From contig CANMLL010000015.1 of the NCBI GenBank assembly GCA_947498775.1, positions 103,711-167,710 on the forward strand: a stretch of DNA of 64,000 nucleotides, given 5' to 3'. The notes below the pieces were generated by a model. That model was given only the letters and a program-made list of their open reading frames with translations. It was not told the DNA's origin and did no database searches. The DNA is from an uncultured Aquimarina sp. (GTDB taxonomy: Bacteria > Bacteroidota > Bacteroidia > Flavobacteriales > Flavobacteriaceae). Both the position numbers and the translations under genes were made by a program. Numbering within the stretch: the first letter of the stretch is position 1; every line of letters begins with the position of its first letter. Shown one piece after another: positions 34,996 through 43,425 of the stretch.

Positions 34996-36588
34996 ATGAA
35001 AAAAATCATTTTGCACTTGAAAATCTTACTCATTGGATTTTCAGTAACAACATTTGCGCAGCAAAACAATGTTTTAATTATCATTGCTGATGATCTCGGT
35101 GTAGATTATATGTCTACTTATGAAGAAGGGTCAGATTTTGCCTCTACCCCTAATATTAACACTTTATCGGCTACTGGAATCCAATTTAACAACGCCTGGT
35201 CTAATCCGGCATGTTCGCCTACCCGTGCTGGTATATTAACAGGACGATATGGATTTAGGACAGGAATTACAAATGTAGTAGGAGGAAGAAACGGCGGCCA
35301 AGGTATCAATACAGAAGAATTTACCCTTCCTGACGTTATTAAAGCTTCACTGTCTGGTTATACTAATGCATGTATTGGCAAATGGCATCTAAGTGATGAT
35401 ACTAACGGTGGTGAAGACAACCCTAATCTTATGGGATTTGATTATTATTCAGGGTTACTAACGGGTGCTTCCAACTATTTTGAATGGAATAAAACCACAA
35501 ATGGTCTAACTGCAACTGTTTCTAATTATGCTACTTCCGAAAATGTTGACGATGCTATTCGATGGATCGATCAACAAGCAGGCCCATGGTTTCAATGGCT
35601 TGCTTTTACGAACCCGCATACTCCATTTCATCTGCCTCCAGCTGAACTTCACAGTTTCGATAATTTAAGTGGGTCATTCAGGGATATAAGAACAAGGCCT
35701 ATACCATATTTTAAAGCAATGGTTGAAGCAATGGATACTGAAATCGGAAGACTTTTTCAGCACCTAAAACAAACAGGGCAGTTCGATAATACCAATATTA
35801 TTTTCATAGGAGATAACGGCACTACCGAACAGGTGGTCCAGGCTCCTTTTGATCCTAACCGTTCCAAAACCACCTTATATGAAGGCGGAGTAAATGTTCC
35901 TATGATTATTTCAGGCCCCGCAGTAAACGGTGGTGGAAGGCAAAGTAATGCACTAATCAACACACTGGATACATTTGCAACTTCACTTGATTTAATGGGT
36001 ATAAATACTTTAAATACTATTCCTGGCAACATTATAATCGACTCTAAAAGCTTGTTGCCAATTATAAAAAATGAAAGCACTGCTATAAGGAATTGGGTTT
36101 TTTCTGAACTCTCAGGTCTTAACGAACAAAATGATGGAAAAACTATTCGGAATACTACATTTAAGTTGATTAAGTTTGACAATGGAATTGAAGAATTTTA
36201 TAATTTAAACAATGATCCTTTTGAAAACAATAACTTATTAAGTCAAACCCTTTCTGCCAATGCACAAAATAATTATATTGAATTATCTGATCAACTCAAT
36301 CAATTAACGGGAGCTACAAACATGTCCAATACCACGGCAAGAGACGATCGTTTTATAGATGTATGGATATATCCAAATCCTTCTTCTGAACAAATAACCA
36401 TTTCCGTTTCTGACGAAGTAGGCACATTCAAATATAACATTGTAGATATTTACGGAAACATTACAATATCCGGTTCTTCTGATAATAAAATAAAAATCGT
36501 TAGCGTAACAGAAATTGATCCGGCTCTTTATTTTATTGAAATTGAATTTGACAAAAAGAAAATAATCAAGCGTTTTTTGAAGAAATAG
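34996..36588 (+). CDS. Secreted arylsulfatase with type IX secretion C-terminal domain
   Basis: The 530-residue protein has a signal peptide (about 1-22). A sulfatase domain follows, with metal ligands in IIADDLGVDY (31-32 Asp pair), the formylglycine site CSPTRAGILTGRYGFRTG (Cys73), GKWHL and FIGDNGTTEQ. The final 75 residues (VWIYPNPSSEQITISVSD ... IKRFLKK) are a typical type A sorting tail for T9SS export. It would cleave sulfate esters of algal polysaccharides outside the cell. No carbohydrate-utilisation cluster surrounds it. Confidence 0.93.
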   Translation: MKKIILHLKILLIGFSVTTFAQQNNVLIIIADDLGVDYMSTYEEGSDFASTPNINTLSATGIQFNNAWSNPACSPTRAGILTGRYGFRTGITNVVGGRNGGQGINTEEFTLPDVIKASLSGYTNACIGKWHLSDDTNGGEDNPNLMGFDYYSGLLTGASNYFEWNKTTNGLTATVSNYATSENVDDAIRWIDQQAGPWFQWLAFTNPHTPFHLPPAELHSFDNLSGSFRDIRTRPIPYFKAMVEAMDTEIGRLFQHLKQTGQFDNTNIIFIGDNGTTEQVVQAPFDPNRSKTTLYEGGVNVPMIISGPAVNGGGRQSNALINTLDTFATSLDLMGINTLNTIPGNIIIDSKSLLPIIKNESTAIRNWVFSELSGLNEQNDGKTIRNTTFKLIKFDNGIEEFYNLNNDPFENNNLLSQTLSANAQNNYIELSDQLNQLTGATNMSNTTARDDRFIDVWIYPNPSSEQITISVSDEVGTFKYNIVDIYGNITISGSSDNKIKIVSVTEIDPALYFIEIEFDKKKIIKRFLKK

Positions 36589-36604
36589 TTGTATTTAATA
36601 GAAT

Positions 36605-36637
36605 AGGCCGGGAATTTTTACACCTGGCCTGATTTTT
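36605..36637 (+). terminator. Terminator after the sulfatase gene
   Basis: AGGCC (36605-36609) pairs with GGCCT (36626-36630) across a 16-nt loop, followed by GATTTTTATT. It lies between the convergent sulfatase and hydratase stops. Confidence 0.55.
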
Positions 36638-37415
36638 ATTTCCCAGGAAATTCTGCTTTTCGCTTTTCTAAAAATGCCGAGGTACCTTCTTTAAAATCCT
36701 CGGTACCAAAACAGTTACCAAACTGTTCAATTTCGGTTTTAAAACCATTTACACCATCCTCGAATGACGCATTTACCGATTTAATAGCCGCACCAATGGC
36801 AACCGAGGAATTCCTCATAATTTTGCTGGCAATTTTCTCTGCAAGCGGAAGCAATTCTTCCAAAGTAGTTACATGATTTACCAACCCATATTGCAATGCT
36901 TGATTGGCATCGATCATCCCGGCGGTCATGATCATTTCCATAGCTCTACCCTTACCCACTAATTGTGGTAAACGTTGTGTTCCTCCGTAACCTGGGATAA
37001 CTCCCAGTGAAACTTCTGGCAATCCCATTTTGGCATTATCACTGGCAATTCTAAAATGTGCTGCCATTGCCAATTCAAGCCCTCCGCCTAGAGCAAATCC
37101 GTTTACAGCGGCTATTACCGGGGTAGAAAGGTTGGCCACATAGTCAAACAGCAATTCTTGCCCTTTTGCTGCAAGCTTACCTCCTTCGGCCACCGAAAAA
37201 TCTGCAAACTCGCTAATATCAGCCCCGGCAACAAAAGCTTTTTCGCCACTACCTGTGATAATAATTACTTTGGTATCGGCATCCAGTTCTGCTACTCGTA
37301 ATGCGGCGTGTAATTCTTGAATCGTTTCTTTATTTAGCGCATTAAGTTTTGATGGACGATTGATCGTTATATTAGTAATCCCTTGGTTTTGAGATGTAGT
37401 TATGTTTGTATACAT
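36636..37415 (-). CDS. Enoyl-CoA hydratase/isomerase family protein
   Basis: The 259-residue crotonase-fold protein has ITINRPSKLNALNKETIQEL, the oxyanion-hole segment GEKAFVAGADISEF and the catalytic block VNGFALGGGLELAMAAHFRIAS with LPEVSLGVIPGYGGTQRLPQLVG, giving both conserved Glu residues. The end is FGTEDFKEGTSAFLEKRKAEFPGK. It hydrates enoyl-CoA in fatty-acid or amino-acid degradation. A degenerate copy of its 3' end is found at 34740 on the same strand. It lies 12 bp downstream of a histidine kinase gene. Confidence 0.95.
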   Translation of the reverse strand: MYTNITTSQNQGITNITINRPSKLNALNKETIQELHAALRVAELDADTKVIIITGSGEKAFVAGADISEFADFSVAEGGKLAAKGQELLFDYVANLSTPVIAAVNGFALGGGLELAMAAHFRIASDNAKMGLPEVSLGVIPGYGGTQRLPQLVGKGRAMEMIMTAGMIDANQALQYGLVNHVTTLEELLPLAEKIASKIMRNSSVAIGAAIKSVNASFEDGVNGFKTEIEQFGNCFGTEDFKEGTSAFLEKRKAEFPGK

Positions 37416-37427
37416 ATTTTGTGTGTT

Positions 37428-38885
37428 TTATTCTTTCGGAAATTTGACTTTAAAAACGGTTCCTTTTTCTTCTTGGGAGGTAAAGGTAATACTTCCACCA
37501 TAGGTTTCAACAATATTTTTTACCATTCCGAGTCCTAATCCCATTCCGCTGGTTTTTGTTGTAAATTTTGGTTCAAAAATCTTCTTTTTATTTTCTGTAG
37601 TAATACCAACACCATTATCGGCCACTGTAATCACTACCTCGCCATTTTCTGAAAATACATCTACGATAATTTTTGGCACGCGATCTTCGGGAATAGCCTG
37701 TATGCCATTTTTTACCAGATTAGTAACTACCCTAATAAGTTGTGTTCTGTCAAATTTGGCTATGATTTTCTCTTTTTCTGAAGGGAATATAATATAGTCT
37801 TCGTTAAAAATATCCAGCGCCAGCCCAACAATTTTGATCACATCTAGTGTTTCACTTTTTTGCGCTGGCATTTGCGCAAAATTAGAAAATGCCGAAGCTA
37901 TCGAACTCATTGTATCAATTTGTTGAATAAGCGTATCACTGTACTCCTGAACTTTTTGATGTACATTCGGATCCTGGGGATCAAATTTTCTCTGAAAACT
38001 TTGCACGGTAAGTCGCATGGGTGTTAATGGATTTTTAATCTCATGCGCCACTTGTTTTGCCATTTCTCTCCACGCCGCTTCACGCTCACTTTTGGCCAAC
38101 ATGGCTGCACTTTGCTCTAACTCATCAATCATACTGTTATAAGCGTTTACCAACGTATAGATCTCTTCGCTGGCATCCCCAATATCAATTCGTTTATTAC
38201 GTTTATCAAGTCGAGTTTGATCTATGGTATCTGAAATAGTTTTTAATGATCTGGTAATATACTTTGATAAGAAATATGCCAATGCTATGGCGATAAGAAA
38301 CATAAATATGTATACCTGCCCTACACGTTGAAGAAATTCTATAAGTTCTCTGGTAATAAGATCATCGTCTTCTAAGTACGGAAGGTTTAATATCCCTAGT
38401 GGTTTTGCTCGACTATCAGAAATATAGGTATAAGACGATAAGAATTTTACTCCATTTTTTTGAGATTTAACCAGGTACTTCTTATCATAAAGTGACGCTA
38501 GTGTATCCAGAATTAGTGGACTAAGCTGTTTATCGGTTGTATCTTTTGCAAAAACCCCTTCGGATCTAATTAAGAGCTCTCCCGACAAGGCATAAACATT
38601 GATCGGCAATGTATGCTCCTCAGAAATTTGATAAATCCGGTCACGTTCTCTAAAAATTAGCCTAAGGTTTTCTTCATTTACGGGATAGGTAGTGCTCTTA
38701 AGTGCATTATTGATCGCAATCTGAATTCTATTCTCTTTTCTTTCTAGTCGCTCTTGATGATATTCTTCGGCCTCTTCTTTATATTGATAAATCGAAACCG
38801 CGCCTATTAATACAGAAGCTATAAGCACCAATAATGTCATTGAAATAAAAATGCGGGTACGTAGAGAGAGTTTTAGTAGCTTCAT
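37428..38885 (-). CDS. NtrY-like sensor histidine kinase
   Basis: I place the start at the ATG at 38885 (485 residues, MKLLKLSLRTRIFIS); a longer frame to 38996 is unlikely. It has a membrane segment (about 11-33), a periplasmic region of about 150 residues, a second segment (about 190-212) and a HAMP domain. The H-box is VAHEIKNPLTPMRL, with N-box VTNLVKNGIQAIP and G-boxes VADNGVGI and GMGLGLGMVKN. No response regulator is adjacent, so it is an orphan kinase. It is divergent from the ABC ATPase gene at 38989. Confidence 0.9.
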   Translation of the reverse strand: MKLLKLSLRTRIFISMTLLVLIASVLIGAVSIYQYKEEAEEYHQERLERKENRIQIAINNALKSTTYPVNEENLRLIFRERDRIYQISEEHTLPINVYALSGELLIRSEGVFAKDTTDKQLSPLILDTLASLYDKKYLVKSQKNGVKFLSSYTYISDSRAKPLGILNLPYLEDDDLITRELIEFLQRVGQVYIFMFLIAIALAYFLSKYITRSLKTISDTIDQTRLDKRNKRIDIGDASEEIYTLVNAYNSMIDELEQSAAMLAKSEREAAWREMAKQVAHEIKNPLTPMRLTVQSFQRKFDPQDPNVHQKVQEYSDTLIQQIDTMSSIASAFSNFAQMPAQKSETLDVIKIVGLALDIFNEDYIIFPSEKEKIIAKFDRTQLIRVVTNLVKNGIQAIPEDRVPKIIVDVFSENGEVVITVADNGVGITTENKKKIFEPKFTTKTSGMGLGLGMVKNIVETYGGSITFTSQEEKGTVFKVKFPKE

Positions 38886-38988
38886 AGTATGCTTTGAGCC
38901 ATAAATATAACAAATATCACACCAAAATAGTTCTAAAAAGGAATCTTGAAACGTATTGAATTTGCTAAATTTACCTAGCTTTATTTTT

Positions 38989-40677
38989 ATGAACAATACA
39001 ACATTACTTTCTGTAGAAAATCTTTGTGTTTCATTTTTCTCTGAAAAAAAAGAAAATCAGGTACTACATGATATTTCTTTTGAGATTCAAAAAAATGAAA
39101 TATTAGGAATTGTAGGCGAATCTGGTAGCGGAAAATCTGTCGCTTCCCTTGCTATTTTAGGGTTATTACCTATCAAAACTGCAAAAGTCTCTGGAGAAAT
39201 ACGTTATAATAATACGTCTATTGCTCATCTTAGTCAAAAACAGTATCGATCTATTAGAGGCAACCAAATAGCGATGATTTTTCAGGAGCCTATGAGTTCT
39301 TTGAATCCATCTATGAAATGCGGAAAACAGGTCGTCGAAATTCTTTTAGAACACACTGCATTATCAAAAAAAGAAGCAAAAAATGAGGTCTTGTCTTTGT
39401 TTGAAAAAGTAAAACTTCCGGATCCAGAAAGAGCCTATAGATCGTATCCTCATCAATTAAGCGGCGGACAAAAACAACGAATCATGATTGCCATGGCGAT
39501 TGCCTGTAAACCCAAACTGTTAATCGCAGATGAACCTACCACCGCCCTGGATGTAACGGTACAAAAAGAAATTATTGGTCTTTTAAAAGGTTTACAACAG
39601 GAATACCAGATGAGCGTACTATTCATTTCTCATGACCTATCGTTGGTTTCTGAAATTGCCGACAATGTTTTGGTGATGTATCAAGGGAAAAAAGTCGAAT
39701 ACGGCACCTCTGATCAAATATTTCATCATCCCGAGCAAGAATATACCAAAGCTTTGATCAATGCCAGACCTGATTTGGATGTAAGATTTAGGAAATTGCC
39801 AACTATTGCCGATTTTTTGGGAAATACAGACCAAAAAAGACAGGTAATTACCAAACAACAACGAGAAGAAGATCATAAGAAGTTATATAGCAGCCCCCCA
39901 TTATTAGAAGTCATCAATGTAGAGAAGACGTACTTCTCTAAAGTTGGATTGTTTGATACAAAAGAATTTAATGCTGTTGATGGCGTTAGCTTCAAGTTGT
40001 ATGAAGGCGAAACTTTAGGATTAGTAGGTGAGTCTGGTTGTGGTAAATCCACCTTAGGAAATGCCATTTTGCAATTAGATAAAGCAACTGCAGGTCAAAT
40101 ACTATATCGAGGAAAAGATATTACACAGTTGTCCGTATCAGAAATGCGAGAACTGCGAAAGGAAATTCAACTAATTTTTCAGGATCCATTTGCCTCACTA
40201 AACCCAAGACTTACCGTAGGGAAAGCTATTATGGAACCCATGCAGGCTCATAAATTATATAGCAACGATGTAGAAAGAAGAGCAAAAACTATTGAATTAC
40301 TTGATCGCGTTGGTTTGGATTCGGTATATTTTGATCGTTACCCTCATGAGTTTAGCGGGGGACAGCGACAGCGCATAGGTATTGCCCGAACCATTGCCTT
40401 GAAACCTAAATTAATTATCTGTGACGAATCGGTAAGTGCTCTGGATATATCGGTACAAGCGCAAGTACTCAATTTATTAAATGAACTAAAAGAAAAACTA
40501 GGTTTTACCTATATTTTTATATCGCATGATCTTGCCGTTGTAAAATATATGTCTGATCAATTGTTGGTGATGAATAAGGGTAAAATAGAGGAACATGGAG
40601 AAGCTGATGCTATCTATGACAATCCAAAACAGAAGTATACTAAAAAATTAATAGCCGCTATCCCTAAAGGCAAATGA
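38989..40677 (+). CDS. Fused two-domain oligopeptide/dipeptide ABC ATPase (DppD-DppF, YejF-like)
   Basis: The start is the ATG at 38989 (562 residues, MNNTTLLSVENLCVSF). Two complete ATPase domains are present. The first has GESGSGKSV, LSGGQKQR and LLIADEPTTALD. The second has GESGCGKST, FSGGQRQR and LIICDESVSALD. A linker of about 60 residues connects them and each ends with an oligopeptide-type C-terminal extension (HPEQEYTKALI; NPKQKYTKKLI). It would power peptide uptake or export with permeases encoded elsewhere; none is adjacent. Confidence 0.94.
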   Translation: MNNTTLLSVENLCVSFFSEKKENQVLHDISFEIQKNEILGIVGESGSGKSVASLAILGLLPIKTAKVSGEIRYNNTSIAHLSQKQYRSIRGNQIAMIFQEPMSSLNPSMKCGKQVVEILLEHTALSKKEAKNEVLSLFEKVKLPDPERAYRSYPHQLSGGQKQRIMIAMAIACKPKLLIADEPTTALDVTVQKEIIGLLKGLQQEYQMSVLFISHDLSLVSEIADNVLVMYQGKKVEYGTSDQIFHHPEQEYTKALINARPDLDVRFRKLPTIADFLGNTDQKRQVITKQQREEDHKKLYSSPPLLEVINVEKTYFSKVGLFDTKEFNAVDGVSFKLYEGETLGLVGESGCGKSTLGNAILQLDKATAGQILYRGKDITQLSVSEMRELRKEIQLIFQDPFASLNPRLTVGKAIMEPMQAHKLYSNDVERRAKTIELLDRVGLDSVYFDRYPHEFSGGQRQRIGIARTIALKPKLIICDESVSALDISVQAQVLNLLNELKEKLGFTYIFISHDLAVVKYMSDQLLVMNKGKIEEHGEADAIYDNPKQKYTKKLIAAIPKGK

Positions 40678-40724
40678 TTTTCTAAAAATCAAACAGATAC
40701 TATTATTGATTTTGATTCATAAAA

Positions 40725-40756
40725 AAACCTGTTAAGCTTATAAGTCTAACAGGTTT
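40725..40756 (+). terminator. Terminator after the ABC ATPase gene
   Basis: AAACCTGTTA (40725-40734) pairs with TAACAGGTTT (40747-40756), a 10-bp perfect stem. It lies 48 bp after the stop. Confidence 0.7.
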
Positions 40757-41262
40757 CATTCATCGCGACTTGGGGGCAAAGGATGCGCGATTTGTTAACA
40801 ACAAAAATATCACATCAACAAAAATACTTTCTTGGCTAAATACATACAATTAGAAATCAATTCCATTGTAGGTTTAACTGACTTTTGTAGACGATTCATA
40901 CGCTTTTTCATAATAGGGATAACTGTGTGGGTTAATAATTTATTTTAATCTTAAAAAACAATGTATGTAGGGGCATCATTTTCTAAGGGGATACTAATAT
41001 GCAAATTATTTTCAATAATGACGTTTAAATACATTAAAAATCGACAAAATACACAAAATTTTAACATTTGAAGTGGTTTTACCCATTTTTACGGGTTAAA
41101 GTAAAGGTTTAAGACAATACAAACCACTCTGAAAGTGTAGTATTTTTCTTTCAAAAGTGAGTTTGTAAAGGCTTGAAAATAGATAACGTACTTTTAAAAG
41201 AATTATTATTCGTTGTGATCTAATTATTATTCGTTCGGGTATTTCCAGAATTAGATCAAAAT
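40757..41262. other. Gap of about 500 bp; possible 33-residue minus-strand ORF
   Basis: No ordinary gene is visible. On the minus strand an ATG at 40912 opens a 33-codon frame (MKKRMNRLQKSVKPTMEL, then a Cys and VFLLM-stop, ending near 40811). It has no recognisable match and could be chance. The remainder is AT-rich and featureless. Confidence 0.3.
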
Positions 41263-41919
41263 TTAATCCAAAGACATCTCGGGAATATTCCCCTCAACAA
41301 TCAGGTTTCCTTCGGTAGCATTCTTAATTTCTTCTACACTAACCCCAGGTGCTCTTTCCAAAAGTTTAAAACCTTTATCCGTAATTTCGAGCAAAGCCAG
41401 ATTGGTAACAATCTTTTTCACACAACGCACTCCCGTGAGCGGAAGAGAACATTTTTTAAGTAATTTGGATGCTCCTGCTTTATTGGTATGCATCATTGCC
41501 ACAATAATATTTTCGGCACTGGCCACCAGATCCATGGCTCCTCCCATTCCCTTAACCATTTTTCCCGGGATTTTCCAATTGGCGATATCTCCTTCCTCAG
41601 AAACTTCCATCGCACCCAAAATGGTAAGATCTACATGTTGACCTCGAATCATATTAAAACTGGTAGCCGAATCAAAAAAAGACGCACCAGGCATAGTGGT
41701 AATTGTTTGTTTTCCTGCATTAATAACATCAGCATCCTCTTCACCTTCATAAGGAAAAGGCCCCATACCCAACACCCCATTTTCACTTTGAAACTCAACT
41801 TCGATCCCTTTAGGAATATAATTAGCCACCAACGTAGGTATCCCAATACCAAGATTAACAAAGTATCCGTCTTTTAATTCCTTTGCGATACGTTTTGCGA
41901 TTCCGTTTTTATCAAGCAT
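41263..41919 (-). CDS. scoB: 3-oxoacid CoA-transferase subunit B
   Basis: The 218-residue protein has GYFVNLGIGIPTLVANYIP and the catalytic Glu in VEFQSENGVLGMGPFP. It also has GGAMDLVASAENIIVAMMHT and the LTGVRCVKKIVTNLALLE block, typical of SCOT/AtoA-type beta subunits. It transfers CoA between succinyl-CoA and acetoacetate. Subunit A is at 42623 on the same strand, but a peroxiredoxin gene lies between them, which is not the usual adjacent arrangement. Confidence 0.95.
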   Translation of the reverse strand: MLDKNGIAKRIAKELKDGYFVNLGIGIPTLVANYIPKGIEVEFQSENGVLGMGPFPYEGEEDADVINAGKQTITTMPGASFFDSATSFNMIRGQHVDLTILGAMEVSEEGDIANWKIPGKMVKGMGGAMDLVASAENIIVAMMHTNKAGASKLLKKCSLPLTGVRCVKKIVTNLALLEITDKGFKLLERAPGVSVEEIKNATEGNLIVEGNIPEMSLD

Positions 41920-41943
41920 ACATTAATTATATAATAATTATAG

Positions 41944-42585
41944 TTAATTCAAATTAGGTTGCGGCGTCATTCTTAAATAAGGTTTGATCTCTTTATACCC
42001 CTTGGGAAACAAATTGGCAATCTCTTCATTGGTAACAGAGGGTACAATAACACAATCCTCACCTTGATTCCAATTGGCAGGTGTTGCCACTTTATGGTAT
42101 GCCGTTAATTGTAATGAATCAATCACTCGTAATAATTCATCAAAATTCCTTCCGGTAGATGCCGGATAGGTGATTGTAAGTTTAATGGTCTTATCTGGCG
42201 CAATCACAAATACCGAACGTACCGTTAATTGGCTATCGGCTTTTGGGTGAATCATATCGTATAATTCTGATACTTTTCGGTCCTCATCCGCGATGATAGG
42301 AAAATTGACTGTTGTACTTTGGGTTTCATTAATATCCTTGATCCAACCATAATGAGATTCTAGGCCATCTACACTTAATGCTGCAACTTTTACATTGCGT
42401 TTATTAAACTCATCTGTATATTTTGCAACGGTACCGAGCTCGGTGGTGCAAACTGGTGTATAATCTGCAGGATGCGAAAACAGGACTCCCCAACTATCCC
42501 CTAACCAATTATGAAAATCGATCTCTCCTTCTGTAGTTTGTGCTTTAAAGTTTGGTGCTTCGTCTCCTAATCGTAATACTGCCAT
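41944..42585 (-). CDS. 1-Cys-type peroxiredoxin (Prx6 subfamily)
   Basis: The 213-residue protein has the peroxidatic motif HPADYTPVCTTELG (Cys near residue 46), an upstream WGVLFSHPADY, PIIADEDRKVSELYDMIHP and RSVFVIAPDKTIKL. The long C-terminal arm is as in Prx6. A second Cys is seen in NQGEDCVIVP. It reduces peroxides and possibly phospholipid hydroperoxides in the cytoplasm. It is placed between the two CoA-transferase subunit genes (24 and 37 bp away), so all three are probably cotranscribed. Confidence 0.93.
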   Translation of the reverse strand: MAVLRLGDEAPNFKAQTTEGEIDFHNWLGDSWGVLFSHPADYTPVCTTELGTVAKYTDEFNKRNVKVAALSVDGLESHYGWIKDINETQSTTVNFPIIADEDRKVSELYDMIHPKADSQLTVRSVFVIAPDKTIKLTITYPASTGRNFDELLRVIDSLQLTAYHKVATPANWNQGEDCVIVPSVTNEEIANLFPKGYKEIKPYLRMTPQPNLN

Positions 42586-42622
42586 GATTTATGTGTTTTA
42601 AGGTTTAAAAAGTGTTTTGAAA

Positions 42623-43324
42623 TTATTCTCTTTTCCGAACAGTACGCTGCTCGATTCGTTTTTCGTATTTCTCTCCTTGAAAAATTCGATTTACAAATAT
42701 TCCAGGAATATGAATGTGATCTGGATCTAACGTTCCTGCAGGAACTAATTCTTCAACTTCAGCAACCGTAATTTTTGCTGCTCCGCACATACAGGGGTTA
42801 AAGTTTCTTGCCGTTCCTTTAAAAATTAAATTTCCAGCTTCATCGCCTTTCAAGGCTTTCACAAATGCAAAATCAGCCTTAAATGCGTGTTCCAGCACAT
42901 ACATTTTACCGTTAAATTCTCTGGTTTCTTTTCCTTCGGCTACTTCGGTACCATACCCTGCTGGAGTATAAATTGCAGGAAACCCCCCTTGTGCTGCCCT
43001 GCAACGTTCTGCCAAAGTCCCTTGCGGAATTAATTCAACATCAAGTTCACCGCTTAACATTTGTCTTTCAAACTCATCATTTTCTCCTACATACGAAGAG
43101 ATCATTTTCTTGATTTGTTTTTTTTGAAGTAAAAGTCCTAATCCAAAGTCATCAACTCCGGCATTATTGGATATACAGGTAAGGTTTTTGATGTTTAGTT
43201 TTACGAGTTCGGCAATTGCATTTTCAGGAATACCGCATAAACCAAAGCCACCAAGCATTAGGGTCATATTGTCTTTTACACCCGACAAAGCTTCAGAAAC
43301 GTTAGGCACCGTTTTACGAATCAT
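42623..43324 (-). CDS. scoA: 3-oxoacid CoA-transferase subunit A
   Basis: The 233-residue protein has the alpha-subunit motif MLGGFGLCGIPENAIAEL, CISNNAGVDDFGLGLLL, VELIPQGTLAERCRAAQGG and the C-terminal FNPCMCGAAKITVAEVEELVP. It pairs with subunit B at 41263 for ketone-body or 3-oxoacid metabolism. The start is the ATG at 43324. A near-match to the Bacteroidota -7 box (TACTTTTA) lies about 30 bp upstream, so this gene probably heads the three-gene unit. Confidence 0.95.
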   Translation of the reverse strand: MIRKTVPNVSEALSGVKDNMTLMLGGFGLCGIPENAIAELVKLNIKNLTCISNNAGVDDFGLGLLLQKKQIKKMISSYVGENDEFERQMLSGELDVELIPQGTLAERCRAAQGGFPAIYTPAGYGTEVAEGKETREFNGKMYVLEHAFKADFAFVKALKGDEAGNLIFKGTARNFNPCMCGAAKITVAEVEELVPAGTLDPDHIHIPGIFVNRIFQGEKYEKRIEQRTVRKRE

Positions 43325-43425
43325 ACTATTCTATATTTTAGCACACTAAAAGTACTAAAAAAATAGTTCTACAACGTTTGAAAACCAATAGTTTTATGAA
43401 TAATTTAATGGACTAAAAAAGGAAG

